Shown here: positions 27,132 to 35,823 of the stretch, piece after piece
How the letters are laid out: every line of letters begins with the position of its first letter
Numbering within the stretch: the stretch's first letter is position 1
NCBI RefSeq assembly: GCF_000466745.1
Contig: NZ_ANNI01000009.1
Coordinates: 1-64,000 of the forward strand
DNA length: 64,000 nt
Origin: Campylobacter concisus ATCC 51562
GTDB lineage: Bacteria; Campylobacterota; Campylobacteria; Campylobacterales; Campylobacteraceae
Direction of reading: 5' to 3'
Program-made: the position numbers and the translations under genes
Notes under the pieces: model-generated
The model's input: the letters and a program-made list of their open reading frames with translations, nothing else
Told to the model about the DNA's origin: nothing
Databases searched by the model: none

Positions 27132-27137
27132 TATAAT
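27132..27137 (+). promoter_or_regulatory. Putative -10 box of the Mrr-like gene
   Basis: TATAAT lies 32 bases before the ATG at 27169 and faces away from the promoter of the small membrane protein gene, forming a compact divergent promoter. Confidence 0.45.
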
Positions 27138-27168
27138 TTCAAAAATTTACTTCATTTAAGGGTATAAA

Positions 27169-28068
27169 ATGTTACCAAGCTATAAAGATATGATGCTACC
27201 TATTTTAGAATTTGTTGCGCAAAATAAAGAGGCAAATAGAGCTGAAATTTCTAAATTTATAATTAAGCATTTTAAGTTAAAAGACGAAGATCTTTTGCAA
27301 AAAATAAAAAGAGGAACTCCAACTTATATAAATCGTACCGATTGGGCCTTATCCTATCTGGCCACAACAGCTCAAATAAAATCAAGGCCAGAAAAAGTGC
27401 CACTTCAAAAAGTTGGTAGAAGTCTATTTGCTATAACAAATTTTGGCAAAAAGCTAGTAAGTAGTAAGGATAAAAAGAGTAAATTTCTCTCTTGGTACGA
27501 TGAAATTTACAAGCAAGAGATAAGGCGAGAGGAAAAAGAAGCCACAGAAAATACCCCAGATGACAATATAGATGAAGCGCTTTGCAAAATAAAAGAAGAG
27601 CTAAAAAGTGAAATTTTATTTAGCATTTTAGAAAAAGAGCCAAGATTTTTTGAATACCTTGTAACAAAGCTACTTGAAAAGATGAATTATGGAGCTGGAA
27701 ATCTTACGAACAAAGGCCCAGACGGCGGAATAGATGGCATCATAGATGAAGATGAACTTGGGCTTTCTAAAATTTATATCCAAGCAAAAAGATACAAAGA
27801 CGGCAGTAATATCCGTAGGCCAGAGATTCAGCAGTTTATCGGTGCCATCTCAAATAAAAATACTAAAAAAGGCGTCTTTATCACTACGGCAAAATTTACT
27901 AAAGAAGCTGAAAATTTCGCCAAAGATAATCAAAATTTTAGTGTGGTTTTGATATACGGCGACAAGCTTGCAGAGCTAATGATAAAATACAAAGTCGGCG
28001 TTCAAACAAGCCAAATATATGAAATTTGCAAAATCGACACCGACTTTTTTGAGGAAAATAATTTTTAA
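27169..28068 (+). CDS. mrr: Mrr-like type IV restriction endonuclease
   Basis: A 299-residue protein with the two-domain Mrr layout. The N-terminal winged-helix domain (about 1-110) contains RGTPTYINRTDWALSYLATT and RSLFAITNFGK. The C-terminal PD-(D/E)xK nuclease (about 155-280) has a catalytic core NKGPDGGIDGIID, then IYIQAKRYKD (Q-x-K) and RPEIQQFIGAI. Mrr enzymes cleave modified DNA. No methylase or specificity gene is next to it, as expected for type IV. It is probably an accessory gene inserted between conserved operons, but I see no mobility genes or target-site repeats. Confidence 0.88.
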   Translation: MLPSYKDMMLPILEFVAQNKEANRAEISKFIIKHFKLKDEDLLQKIKRGTPTYINRTDWALSYLATTAQIKSRPEKVPLQKVGRSLFAITNFGKKLVSSKDKKSKFLSWYDEIYKQEIRREEKEATENTPDDNIDEALCKIKEELKSEILFSILEKEPRFFEYLVTKLLEKMNYGAGNLTNKGPDGGIDGIIDEDELGLSKIYIQAKRYKDGSNIRRPEIQQFIGAISNKNTKKGVFITTAKFTKEAENFAKDNQNFSVVLIYGDKLAELMIKYKVGVQTSQIYEICKIDTDFFEENNF

Positions 28069-28262
28069 AATTTAAGCCATAAAGCATTACTGTGTATATT
28101 TATTGCAAGTTGCTACTTGGGATCATTTCGGTCTTGCTTTATTTGTGTGCTTAAAAAATAAATTTAAATCTTTACTAACGCCAAAATAGTCCAAATTTAC
28201 CAGCTTAAAATGCTTTTTAAATCAAATTTTACTCTTATAAACGCCGTCTAAAATTTAAGTGT

Positions 28263-28268
28263 TATAAT
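28263..28268 (+). promoter_or_regulatory. Putative -10 box of the cdsA operon
   Basis: TATAAT, 32 bases before the cdsA start, lies at the end of a 231-bp gap that otherwise holds only short frames without start sites. It would drive cdsA-dxr-uraA-csd4-tsaD. Confidence 0.5.
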
Positions 28269-28299
28269 TACAGCGAAATAACGATTTTAAGGAGAGGGT

Positions 28300-29031
28300 A
28301 TGCAATCTCGCATAATCACTGGCGTTTTGATGTTTGTTGCTATTTTAGTAGTTTTTTTTATTGATAATTATATTTTAAATTTTATCTTGCTCGGCGCTGT
28401 GCTTTATTTTGCTTTTAATGAGTCGCTCAAGCTTTATAATATCGATCACAAACAGCTAGTTTTTGCCGCACTTGCTTTTTACGTGCTTACATATTTTACA
28501 AATCCAATATTCATAGCGATCCTTGCTATCATGCTAGTTGCTTCGATCCTAGCTCACATAAAAAGTGAAAATTTAAAGCTAGTCGCACCTTTTGTCTATC
28601 CAACCACGCCGATCTTTATGATGTGGATGCTTTACTCAGAGTATGGCGTAGGCTATCTTGTATGGCTTATATTAAGCGTCGTTGCAAGCGATAGCGGTGC
28701 ATTTTTTGTTGGGAAAATGTTTGGCAAACATCCATTTAGCCCAAGCTCACCAAACAAAACAATCGAAGGTGCAGCAGGCGGTATGGCGATAGGCACCGTG
28801 ATTGGCTGCATTGTTGGAAATTTTGTAACTGAAGGATTTTTCCAAATTTTATTCTCAAGCTTTTTAGTCTGCGTCTTTGCGGTTTGGGGAGATTTGTTTG
28901 AGAGCTACCTAAAAAGACTTTGCGGTGTCAAAGATAGTGGTTCGCTCTTCCCAGGACACGGCGGCATGCTTGATAGGATAGATGGCTATTTATTTGGTGT
29001 AGTTGCCCTACTTTGGTCGCTCTCGTGGTAA
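28300..29031 (+). CDS. cdsA: Phosphatidate cytidylyltransferase
   Basis: Makes CDP-diacylglycerol for phospholipid synthesis at the inner membrane. The 243-residue protein has about seven hydrophobic segments. The C-terminal signature contains SDSGAFFVGKMFGKHPFS, SPNKTIEGAAGG and KDSGSLFPGHGGMLDRIDG, with the catalytic aspartates. AAGGAGAG precedes the ATG. The next gene, dxr, begins inside its last codons. Confidence 0.96.
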   Translation: MQSRIITGVLMFVAILVVFFIDNYILNFILLGAVLYFAFNESLKLYNIDHKQLVFAALAFYVLTYFTNPIFIAILAIMLVASILAHIKSENLKLVAPFVYPTTPIFMMWMLYSEYGVGYLVWLILSVVASDSGAFFVGKMFGKHPFSPSSPNKTIEGAAGGMAIGTVIGCIVGNFVTEGFFQILFSSFLVCVFAVWGDLFESYLKRLCGVKDSGSLFPGHGGMLDRIDGYLFGVVALLWSLSW

Positions 29032-30122
29032 TACTTGGTTCAACTGGTTCAATCGGCAAAAACGCCCTTAACCTTTGCGAAAAATTTGGCGTAGAGGTTG
29101 AGGCGTTAAGCTGCGCTAAAAATGTAGATTTGCTAAATGAGCAAATCTTAAAATTTAAGCCAAAATTTGTCTGCGTAGGCGATGAAAAGCTAGCTAAAAA
29201 TGTAAAAAACATAGAAGCTAAAAATATCTTTTTTGGCGAGGCTGGACTGCTACAAATGCTAGAAATTTCAAGCTCAAAAAAGGTAATAAACGCCCTTGTT
29301 GGCTTTGCTGGCCTTGCTCCTAGTCTAAAGACACAAACTCTTAGCAAAAGACTTGCGCTTGCAAACAAAGAGAGCCTTGTTGTTGGAGGCAAATTTCTAA
29401 AAACTAGAGAAATTTTGCCCATTGACAGCGAGCATTTTGGACTTAAATTTCTACTTGAAAATAAAACTGCACCAAAAAGACTCATCATCACAGCAAGTGG
29501 CGGTGCTTTTTACAAAAAGCCGATCAAATTTCTAAAAGACGCCACACCAAGTGATGCTTTGAAGCATCCAAACTGGGATATGGGCGCAAAGATCACTATT
29601 GATAGTGCGACGATGGCAAATAAGCTTTTTGAGGTGATGGAAGCTTACTGGCTTTATGGCGTCAAGGAGATCGAGGCTGTGATAGAGCCAACTTCTGCGA
29701 TACATGCCGTAGTTGAATTTATAGATGGCTCAAGCACGATGCACCTCTCGCAACCTGACATGAAACTAGCTATCGCTCATGCTATGTTTGAAAATATCAA
29801 TGAAAATATTGTCTCACACGCAAATTTACTTGATCTAAAAAATATAAAATTTCATAAAATCAGCCTTAAAAAATATCCCATTTTTTCGCTAAAAGATAAA
29901 GTCCTGGCAAACCCTGATCTAGGTGTAGTGATAAATGCTGCAAATGAGGTTGGAGTATTTAGCTTTTTAGAGAAAAAATGTTCGTTTTTGGATATCTCAA
30001 GGCTCGTTTTAAGCTCTGTTAAAAATTTTAGAAATATTAAAATTTCAAGTATTGATGAAATTTTTGAAGCTGATAAAGAAGTTAGAAATTACGCAAAAAG
30101 GATGTTAAATGCAAAGGTATGA
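29025..30122 (+). CDS. dxr: 1-deoxy-D-xylulose 5-phosphate reductoisomerase
   Basis: Second enzyme of the MEP isoprenoid pathway, NADPH- and metal-dependent. It has GSTGSIG at the N-terminus, LANKESLVVGG, PIDSEHFGL with metal ligands, and WDMGAKITIDSATMANK. I choose GTG at 29025, giving MVILGSTGSIG as in orthologues; a TTG at 29013 is also in frame. The start overlaps the cdsA stop, and no clear ribosome site is present. Translation is therefore probably coupled. Confidence 0.95.
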   Translation: MVILGSTGSIGKNALNLCEKFGVEVEALSCAKNVDLLNEQILKFKPKFVCVGDEKLAKNVKNIEAKNIFFGEAGLLQMLEISSSKKVINALVGFAGLAPSLKTQTLSKRLALANKESLVVGGKFLKTREILPIDSEHFGLKFLLENKTAPKRLIITASGGAFYKKPIKFLKDATPSDALKHPNWDMGAKITIDSATMANKLFEVMEAYWLYGVKEIEAVIEPTSAIHAVVEFIDGSSTMHLSQPDMKLAIAHAMFENINENIVSHANLLDLKNIKFHKISLKKYPIFSLKDKVLANPDLGVVINAANEVGVFSFLEKKCSFLDISRLVLSSVKNFRNIKISSIDEIFEADKEVRNYAKRMLNAKV

Positions 30123-31344
30123 GGGTTATAAATTTGATCCCAAACAAAGCTTAATCGGCGTTCAGTTTTTATTTGTCGCCTTTGGTGCACTGGTATTAGT
30201 GCCGATACTTACGGGACTAGATGCAAATGTAGCTCTCTTTACGGCTGGTCTTGGCACGCTACTTTTTCAGCTAATTACTAGAAAAAATGTTCCGCCTATT
30301 TTTTTAGCAAGCTCCTTTGCTTTTATCGCGCCACTTCAGTACGGTATCGAAAAATGGGGCATAGCCGTGACGATGGGGGGCGTTATATTTGCTGGATTTT
30401 TCTACGTTGTTTTAAGCCTCGTGGTCCGATTTGGCGGAGAGAAAATTTTGCATAAAATTTTGCCTCCAGTTGTCGTTGGACCTGTCATCATGACAATAGG
30501 CCTTATCCTTGCTCCAAATGCCGTCAAAATGGCAACATCAGCCACTGAAATTTATACTCAAAATGAAGCAATGATCGTCGCTGGCATTTCGCTAGTGGCT
30601 ACCATTTTAGTGATGATGCTTGGACGTGGCATGTTTAGGCTTATACCTATTTTACTTGGTATTATCGTCGGATACATCGTAGCTTACTGCTTTGGCATGG
30701 TTGATTTTACCCCTATCTTTAATGCACCTTGGTTTAGAATGCCAAATTTCACTACACCAAAATTTGAGTTTGAAGCAATCATTTATATGATACCTATCGC
30801 CATAGCTCCAGCGATCGAGCACATAGGCGATATGCTTGCTATCTCAAATGTCACAAAAGAGGATTTTCTAAAAAATCCAGGCCTTAAAAATACGCTCCTT
30901 GGAGATGGACTTGCTACTTCGCTTGCTGCCTTTTTTGGTGGCCCGCCAAACACTACATACTCAGAGGTCACAGGCGCAGTTAGCCTTACAAAAGCTTATA
31001 ATCCAGCAATCATGACCTTTGCGGCGATCACTGCCATCGTGCTAGCCTTCATTGGCAAGCTAGGAGCTGTGCTCTCAACTATCCCAGCCCCAGTCATCGG
31101 CGGTATCATGCTGCTACTTTTTGGCATCATCGCAAGCGTTGGCATGGAGACGCTTATAAAAAATAAAGTTGACCTTGCAGACCCTAGAAACATGATAATC
31201 GTAGCCCTCATCTTCATCTTTGCCATCGGCGGCATGGTGCTTGACCTTGGAGCGGTTAAATTTTCAGGTATAGGGCTTGGTGCGGTTACTGGTATAGTTT
31301 TAAATTTGCTTTTACCAAAGACAAAGCATTATGAAGGATATTAA
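30109..31344 (+). CDS. uraA: Uracil/xanthine permease (NCS2 family)
   Basis: A 411-residue nucleobase:proton symporter with about 12-14 membrane segments. NCS2 features include LIGVQFLFVAFGALVLVPILTG, the IAIAPAIEHIGDMLAISN segment with the substrate and proton glutamate, and GGPPNTTYSEVTGAVSLTK. It overlaps dxr by 14 bases and csd4 by one. Uracil is the best guess from similarity to UraA. Confidence 0.92.
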   Translation: MQRYEGYKFDPKQSLIGVQFLFVAFGALVLVPILTGLDANVALFTAGLGTLLFQLITRKNVPPIFLASSFAFIAPLQYGIEKWGIAVTMGGVIFAGFFYVVLSLVVRFGGEKILHKILPPVVVGPVIMTIGLILAPNAVKMATSATEIYTQNEAMIVAGISLVATILVMMLGRGMFRLIPILLGIIVGYIVAYCFGMVDFTPIFNAPWFRMPNFTTPKFEFEAIIYMIPIAIAPAIEHIGDMLAISNVTKEDFLKNPGLKNTLLGDGLATSLAAFFGGPPNTTYSEVTGAVSLTKAYNPAIMTFAAITAIVLAFIGKLGAVLSTIPAPVIGGIMLLLFGIIASVGMETLIKNKVDLADPRNMIIVALIFIFAIGGMVLDLGAVKFSGIGLGAVTGIVLNLLLPKTKHYEGY

Positions 31345-32636
31345 TGCGTAAATTTTTACTTTTTTTACTAACCTTTACCACTGCTAGTTTAGCCAATACT
31401 TTAGACTATGCGCTTATCAAAAAAGGTGAGCCAAGCGAAAACACGATGTTGTTAATCGGCGGTATTCAAGGCGATGAGCCGGGTGGATTTTTGGCAGCCT
31501 CTATCGTGGCAACTGACTATAACATCACAAAAGGCTCGCTTTGGGTCGTGCCAAATTTAAATTTCCCAAGCATAATCGAGCGAAGTCGTGGCACAAAAGG
31601 CGATATGAATAGAAAATTTGCCCATGTAGATAAAAATGATCCAGACTATAACTCAGTAATGAAGATAAAAGATGTCATCACTGATAAAAACGTCACGCTC
31701 ATCTTAAATTTACACGATGGAAGTGGCTATTACAGAGATAAATTTATAAACAAAGACGAAAATCCAGACAAATGGGGCAATACTTGCATAATAGATCAAA
31801 GCACGCTTCCTGGCTCAAAATATCCAGAGCTTGAAAGTATCGCCTCAAGCGTAAAAGATGTGCTAAATAAGCATCTAATAGATCAAAAACACCAGTATCA
31901 CATCAAAAACACGCACACTGCGATGGGTGATAAAGAGATGCTAAAAAGCCTAACTTACTATGCTATTACGCAAAATAAGTCAGCCTTTGCAAACGAAGCT
32001 AGTAAAAATTTAAACGCCGAGCAAAGGACTTATTACCATCTAATCGCCATTGAAGAATATATGAAAAAGGCTGGCATCAGCTTTACTAGGCCGTTTAATC
32101 TTGATGTTAAAAGCGTAAAAAAAGCAATCGAGAAAGAGATCAGACTTGAACTTGAAAATTCATACGCGATAAGTCTTAAAAATCTAAAGCCTTTAATAAA
32201 TTTTGTCCCACTTAAAAAAAGCGAGTTAAATTACAGCTCACCAAATCCGCTAATAGCTGTTATAAAAGAAAATGGTAGCTTCAAAGTGCAGTACGGCAAC
32301 CGCTTTGTTACTAGGCTAAAGCCACAATATTTTGAGTTTGCAAAACCACTTGATGAAATTTCACTAATAAGTGACGGTAGCGAGCTTACATTAAAAAGTG
32401 GCGATAAATTTAGCGTGAAAAAGAGCTTTAAAATAAAATCACTCAAAAACGTGCGCGTAAATGTCATAGGATATGGCACAAAAAGTATAGATGAGAGCGA
32501 GCAAGAAGTGACTAAAAATAGCCTAAATAAAAGCTACAGCATCGACAAAGATGGCAAAATTTATAGAGTCGAGTTTTATAAAAACGAAGATGGCAAAGAG
32601 AAATTTGCTGGCATGATCTTAGCGGAGTTTAAATGA
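31344..32636 (+). CDS. pgp1: Peptidoglycan DL-carboxypeptidase Csd4/Pgp1 (M14 family)
   Basis: A periplasmic zinc carboxypeptidase that trims muropeptide tripeptides to dipeptides and is needed for helical cell shape in Campylobacter and Helicobacter. It has a signal peptide (MRKFLLFLLTFTTASLAN). The zinc site is the unusual Csd4 type: Gln42 and Glu45 in GGIQGDEPGG, with His124 in NLHDGSGYY; a glutamine replaces the usual first histidine. FANEASKNL probably holds the catalytic glutamate. The ~170-residue C-terminal part contains beta-rich domains. The 430 residues match H. pylori Csd4 (438). It overlaps uraA and tsaD. Confidence 0.92.
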   Translation: MRKFLLFLLTFTTASLANTLDYALIKKGEPSENTMLLIGGIQGDEPGGFLAASIVATDYNITKGSLWVVPNLNFPSIIERSRGTKGDMNRKFAHVDKNDPDYNSVMKIKDVITDKNVTLILNLHDGSGYYRDKFINKDENPDKWGNTCIIDQSTLPGSKYPELESIASSVKDVLNKHLIDQKHQYHIKNTHTAMGDKEMLKSLTYYAITQNKSAFANEASKNLNAEQRTYYHLIAIEEYMKKAGISFTRPFNLDVKSVKKAIEKEIRLELENSYAISLKNLKPLINFVPLKKSELNYSSPNPLIAVIKENGSFKVQYGNRFVTRLKPQYFEFAKPLDEISLISDGSELTLKSGDKFSVKKSFKIKSLKNVRVNVIGYGTKSIDESEQEVTKNSLNKSYSIDKDGKIYRVEFYKNEDGKEKFAGMILAEFK

Positions 32637-33640
32637 TACTTGGCATCGAAAGTAGCTGCGATGATAGCTCGGTCGCACTAATAGATGAACGCACTTTAGA
32701 GAAAATTTATTATAAAAAAATTTCTCAAGAGGAGGAGCACGCTATCTTTGGTGGCGTGGTTCCTGAGCTTGCAGCTAGGCTTCATACAAAGGCACTGCCA
32801 GCACTTTTAGAGGATATCTTGCCAAATTTTAAAGAAATAAAAGCGATCGCTGTAACAAATGAGCCGGGTCTTAGTGTGAGCCTAATAGGTGGCGTCAGCA
32901 TGGCAAAAGCATTAAGCGTTGCTCTTAATATCCCGCTAATTGCCGTAAATCATTTAGTTGGCCACATTTACTCACTATTTTTAGATCGTGAAGCCACCTT
33001 TCCACTTGGCGTCCTGTTAGTTAGTGGCGGGCATACGATGATCTTAGAAGTAAGCGAAAATGGTGAAATCACTGAGCTTGCAAGTACTGGCGATGATAGC
33101 TTTGGTGAGAGCTTTGATAAGGTTGCTAAAATGCTTGATCTTGGCTATCCAGGCGGTGCCGTAGTTCAGCAAAATGCCATACTTTGTAAAGACAAAGAGA
33201 GGTTTCATTTTACCATTCCACTTCTTCACGATAAACGTCTTGAGTATAGTTTTTCAGGGCTTAAAAATCAAGTCAGGGTTGAAATTTCAAAGCTAGATAG
33301 TATCACTAAAAAAGATATTTCTGACATCTGCTACGCATTTGAAAATACTGCCTGTGAGCACATTTTAAACAAGCTTGAAAAGGTCTTTTATTTAAGAGAT
33401 TTTAAGCGTTTTGGTGTAGTTGGCGGCGCAAGTGCAAATCTAAATTTACGAAAAAGACTTGAGATACTTTGTCAAAAAAACGAGTGCGAGCTTTTGCTAG
33501 CTCCACTTGAGTTTTGCTCTGATAACGCCTTGATGATAGCAAGAGCGGGGCGTGAGAAGTACCTAAAAGGCGAGTTTGTAAACCATAGCGAGCTAAATAT
33601 AAACCCAAGAGTTAGCTTTAAAAAGCTTGAGTTAAATTAA
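32633..33640 (+). CDS. tsaD: tRNA N6-threonylcarbamoyladenosine synthase subunit TsaD
   Basis: Transfers threonylcarbamoyl to A37 of ANN-decoding tRNAs with TsaB and TsaE. The ASKHA fold starts MILGIESSCDDSSVALID. The metal-binding histidines are in NHLVGHIYS, and GGHTMILEV and GESFDKVAKML follow. Full length at 335 residues. Its ATG overlaps the pgp1 stop (ATGA), giving translational coupling. Last gene of the cdsA unit. Confidence 0.96.
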   Translation: MILGIESSCDDSSVALIDERTLEKIYYKKISQEEEHAIFGGVVPELAARLHTKALPALLEDILPNFKEIKAIAVTNEPGLSVSLIGGVSMAKALSVALNIPLIAVNHLVGHIYSLFLDREATFPLGVLLVSGGHTMILEVSENGEITELASTGDDSFGESFDKVAKMLDLGYPGGAVVQQNAILCKDKERFHFTIPLLHDKRLEYSFSGLKNQVRVEISKLDSITKKDISDICYAFENTACEHILNKLEKVFYLRDFKRFGVVGGASANLNLRKRLEILCQKNECELLLAPLEFCSDNALMIARAGREKYLKGEFVNHSELNINPRVSFKKLELN

Positions 33641-33701
33641 ACTTTTTAAAAACATAAAATTTTGCGTCTAAATCTTGATAGCTTCGTAAGTAAAAACGTA
33701 A

Positions 33702-33707
33702 TAAAAT
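33702..33707 (+). promoter_or_regulatory. Putative -10 box of the dynamin-like gene pair
   Basis: TAAAAT lies 29 bases before the first dynamin-like start codon, in the 95-bp gap after tsaD. Confidence 0.4.
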
Positions 33708-33735
33708 CTAAAAAATTTCAAAAAAAGAATCTTTA

Positions 33736-35823
33736 ATGGACGAGTTTTTAAATCACGCTTGGCATTTAAATAAAATTTACGCCAATACCGATGCAAGCGT
33801 ACCTTTTTACCCGGATCTACTGGCACTTCTTTTATCTTGCGATGAGAAAAATTTAGATGAGTTTATGGCTCTTGCCGAGTTTAGAACTATCTTAAAAAAG
33901 CTAGGCGTTGGACTTGATATCTTTAGCATACAAAGTGCTCAGCTAGCCACGCTAAAAGCGCTAAATGAGGCAAAAATTTCAAGCGATGAACTTGTAACCC
34001 GCTTACAAAAGCTACGTGATGAAAAGATAATTGGCCATGAAAAATTTGATTTTTTAATAAAATTTATAAGCAAAAACTCAAATCAAAATAAAGCAAAAAT
34101 TTCTAATGTAAAGCCAAAAGATCACTTTCACAAGAGCTTGGATTTTCTAAATGAGATAAATGAAAAAGCAAGCATGCTTGATGAAGATAAAGAATTTTTA
34201 CTAGCTTTGAAAAATGCCAAGAAAAGATCAAATGAAACGCTTTTTAATATCGCAGTAAGTGGCGTCATAAACTCTGGCAAATCAACGCTTTTAAATGCGC
34301 TTTTAAATAAATCCGTCCTTGGCACTTCAAATGTACCTGAGACCATAAATTTAACCATCTTAAAGCACGCATCAAATAGCCATGCAAAGGTAAATTTTTA
34401 TAGCCAAGACGAGCTAGAAAAGCTTGGACTTTCAAGCGAAAATTTACCAGCTAGTAGCGTAGAGATCAGCCTAGATGAGATCAAAAACTATACATCTTCA
34501 AGCTCAAAAACAGCAAATCTCGTAAAAAGCGTTGAGCTTTATGATGACTTGGAGCTTTTAAGAGATAATGTCTGCATTATAGACACTCCGGGCATAGACG
34601 ATGCGATCGTTTTAAGAGAGCAAATAACTACAAATTTTATGAAAGAGTGCGACCTTTTAGCACATCTCATGAATGCCTCACAAAGTGCAACGCAAAAAGA
34701 CGCACTATTTTTGAAAAAATGCCTTGAAAACTCGCACATCGTAAGAGTTGCTATCGTGCTAACTCACGCTGATGAGTTAGACGCAAAGGATATTAATGAA
34801 ACGCTTAACTACGCAAAAAAGGCGATTGGCGAGCAGATAAATGACATTAAGATAGATTATTTTGCCCTTAGTGCAAAGGCTTATCTTGATGGTGCTTTAA
34901 ATAGTGGCGTGCCGGAGTTTAAAGAGTATCTTTACGATGTGCTTTTTGGTAAAGACTCTAAAAAATCAGCTCTCATTTTAAGCTCATATCAAAAAGAATT
35001 GCAAAATATTTTAAAAACAAAACTCGAAGCCGCAAAGGCTGAAATTTTAGAGCTTAAAGCATTTGGTTTAGAGCTAGAAGCTTTGCAAAACGAGCAAGCA
35101 AATATCAAAAATTCTCTTAATGAAAATTTCACAAAACTTGAAAGGCTTTTAGAAAGCGAGCTAAAAAAACTAGATGATAAAAATGCAAAAGATATCTATA
35201 AAATGGGACTTGAAGCATTACTTCAAAATCTAAACGAAAAGATTAAAAGTGAGATCGCTTACTGCAAAAATAAAAGAGAAAATTTAAACCTAAAACGTCT
35301 TACACAAATAGCAAAAACTACACTTTGTGACGGAGTTGCGGCACTTATGAGAGAGGCCAGAAATGAAACTTTGGTGCAGACAAAGTCATGCGAGCAAAAT
35401 ATTGCTTTAAGCTTTGATGGCTTTAAGGTAAGTGAAAATAAAATTTTTAGTATAAATGACTTTTTAAAGCAAATGGGCGTGGAGCTTGATTTTAGTGAGC
35501 TTTTAGATGAGCTTGAAGCTAAAATTTTAAGCAAAAATGAGCCAGATGAGGCACTTTTGAGTTTAAGACAAAATTTACTTAACAATAAAAGCATATCGCA
35601 GTTTTGTGAGACGCTAACAGAACATGAAAAAAAGCTGCTAAAAGAGCGAGTAAAGATTTATGAAATGAGTCAAAAAGAGGCTTTAAACCAAAGGCTTTTA
35701 GTGCTCAATGAAAAACTTAATGAGCTAAATTTACAAAATCAAAGCTCAATTTCAAAGCTTAAACAAAAGACCTCCTTGCAAGATGAAATTTACTCACTTT
35801 TAGAGGATATTAAAAATGTTTAA
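33736..35823 (+). CDS. Bacterial dynamin-like GTPase, first of pair (DLP1-like)
   Basis: A 695-residue protein with a GTPase domain from about residue 160: G1 GVINSGKSTLLNALL near 175, G3 DTPGIDD near 281 and G4 THADELD near 343. A ~170-residue helical N-terminal region precedes it and a long coiled-coil stalk follows (about 420-690). Organisation and neighbour match C. jejuni Cj0411/Cj0412, whose products assemble as a heterotypic membrane-bridging complex. Likely role is membrane remodelling or repair. The second gene begins inside its last 8 bases. Confidence 0.88.
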   Translation: MDEFLNHAWHLNKIYANTDASVPFYPDLLALLLSCDEKNLDEFMALAEFRTILKKLGVGLDIFSIQSAQLATLKALNEAKISSDELVTRLQKLRDEKIIGHEKFDFLIKFISKNSNQNKAKISNVKPKDHFHKSLDFLNEINEKASMLDEDKEFLLALKNAKKRSNETLFNIAVSGVINSGKSTLLNALLNKSVLGTSNVPETINLTILKHASNSHAKVNFYSQDELEKLGLSSENLPASSVEISLDEIKNYTSSSSKTANLVKSVELYDDLELLRDNVCIIDTPGIDDAIVLREQITTNFMKECDLLAHLMNASQSATQKDALFLKKCLENSHIVRVAIVLTHADELDAKDINETLNYAKKAIGEQINDIKIDYFALSAKAYLDGALNSGVPEFKEYLYDVLFGKDSKKSALILSSYQKELQNILKTKLEAAKAEILELKAFGLELEALQNEQANIKNSLNENFTKLERLLESELKKLDDKNAKDIYKMGLEALLQNLNEKIKSEIAYCKNKRENLNLKRLTQIAKTTLCDGVAALMREARNETLVQTKSCEQNIALSFDGFKVSENKIFSINDFLKQMGVELDFSELLDELEAKILSKNEPDEALLSLRQNLLNNKSISQFCETLTEHEKKLLKERVKIYEMSQKEALNQRLLVLNEKLNELNLQNQSSISKLKQKTSLQDEIYSLLEDIKNV

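Noticed and set aside
27169..28068. A complete multi-gene defence island around the Mrr-like gene
   Set aside because: Only one recognisable defence gene is present; the neighbours are frdB and cdsA, both core genes.
28069..28299. Small toxin-like hydrophobic peptide genes in the gap before cdsA
   Set aside because: Two short frames overlap here (ending near 28150 and 28160) but neither has an ATG with a ribosome site.
28928..29491. 187-codon frame antisense to dxr
   Set aside because: Ser/Phe-rich shadow of the dxr reading frame; dxr motifs are complete on the plus strand.
35259..35594. Ser/Leu-rich frame antisense to the first dynamin-like gene
   Set aside because: Typical shadow of Lys/Glu-rich coiled-coil codons.
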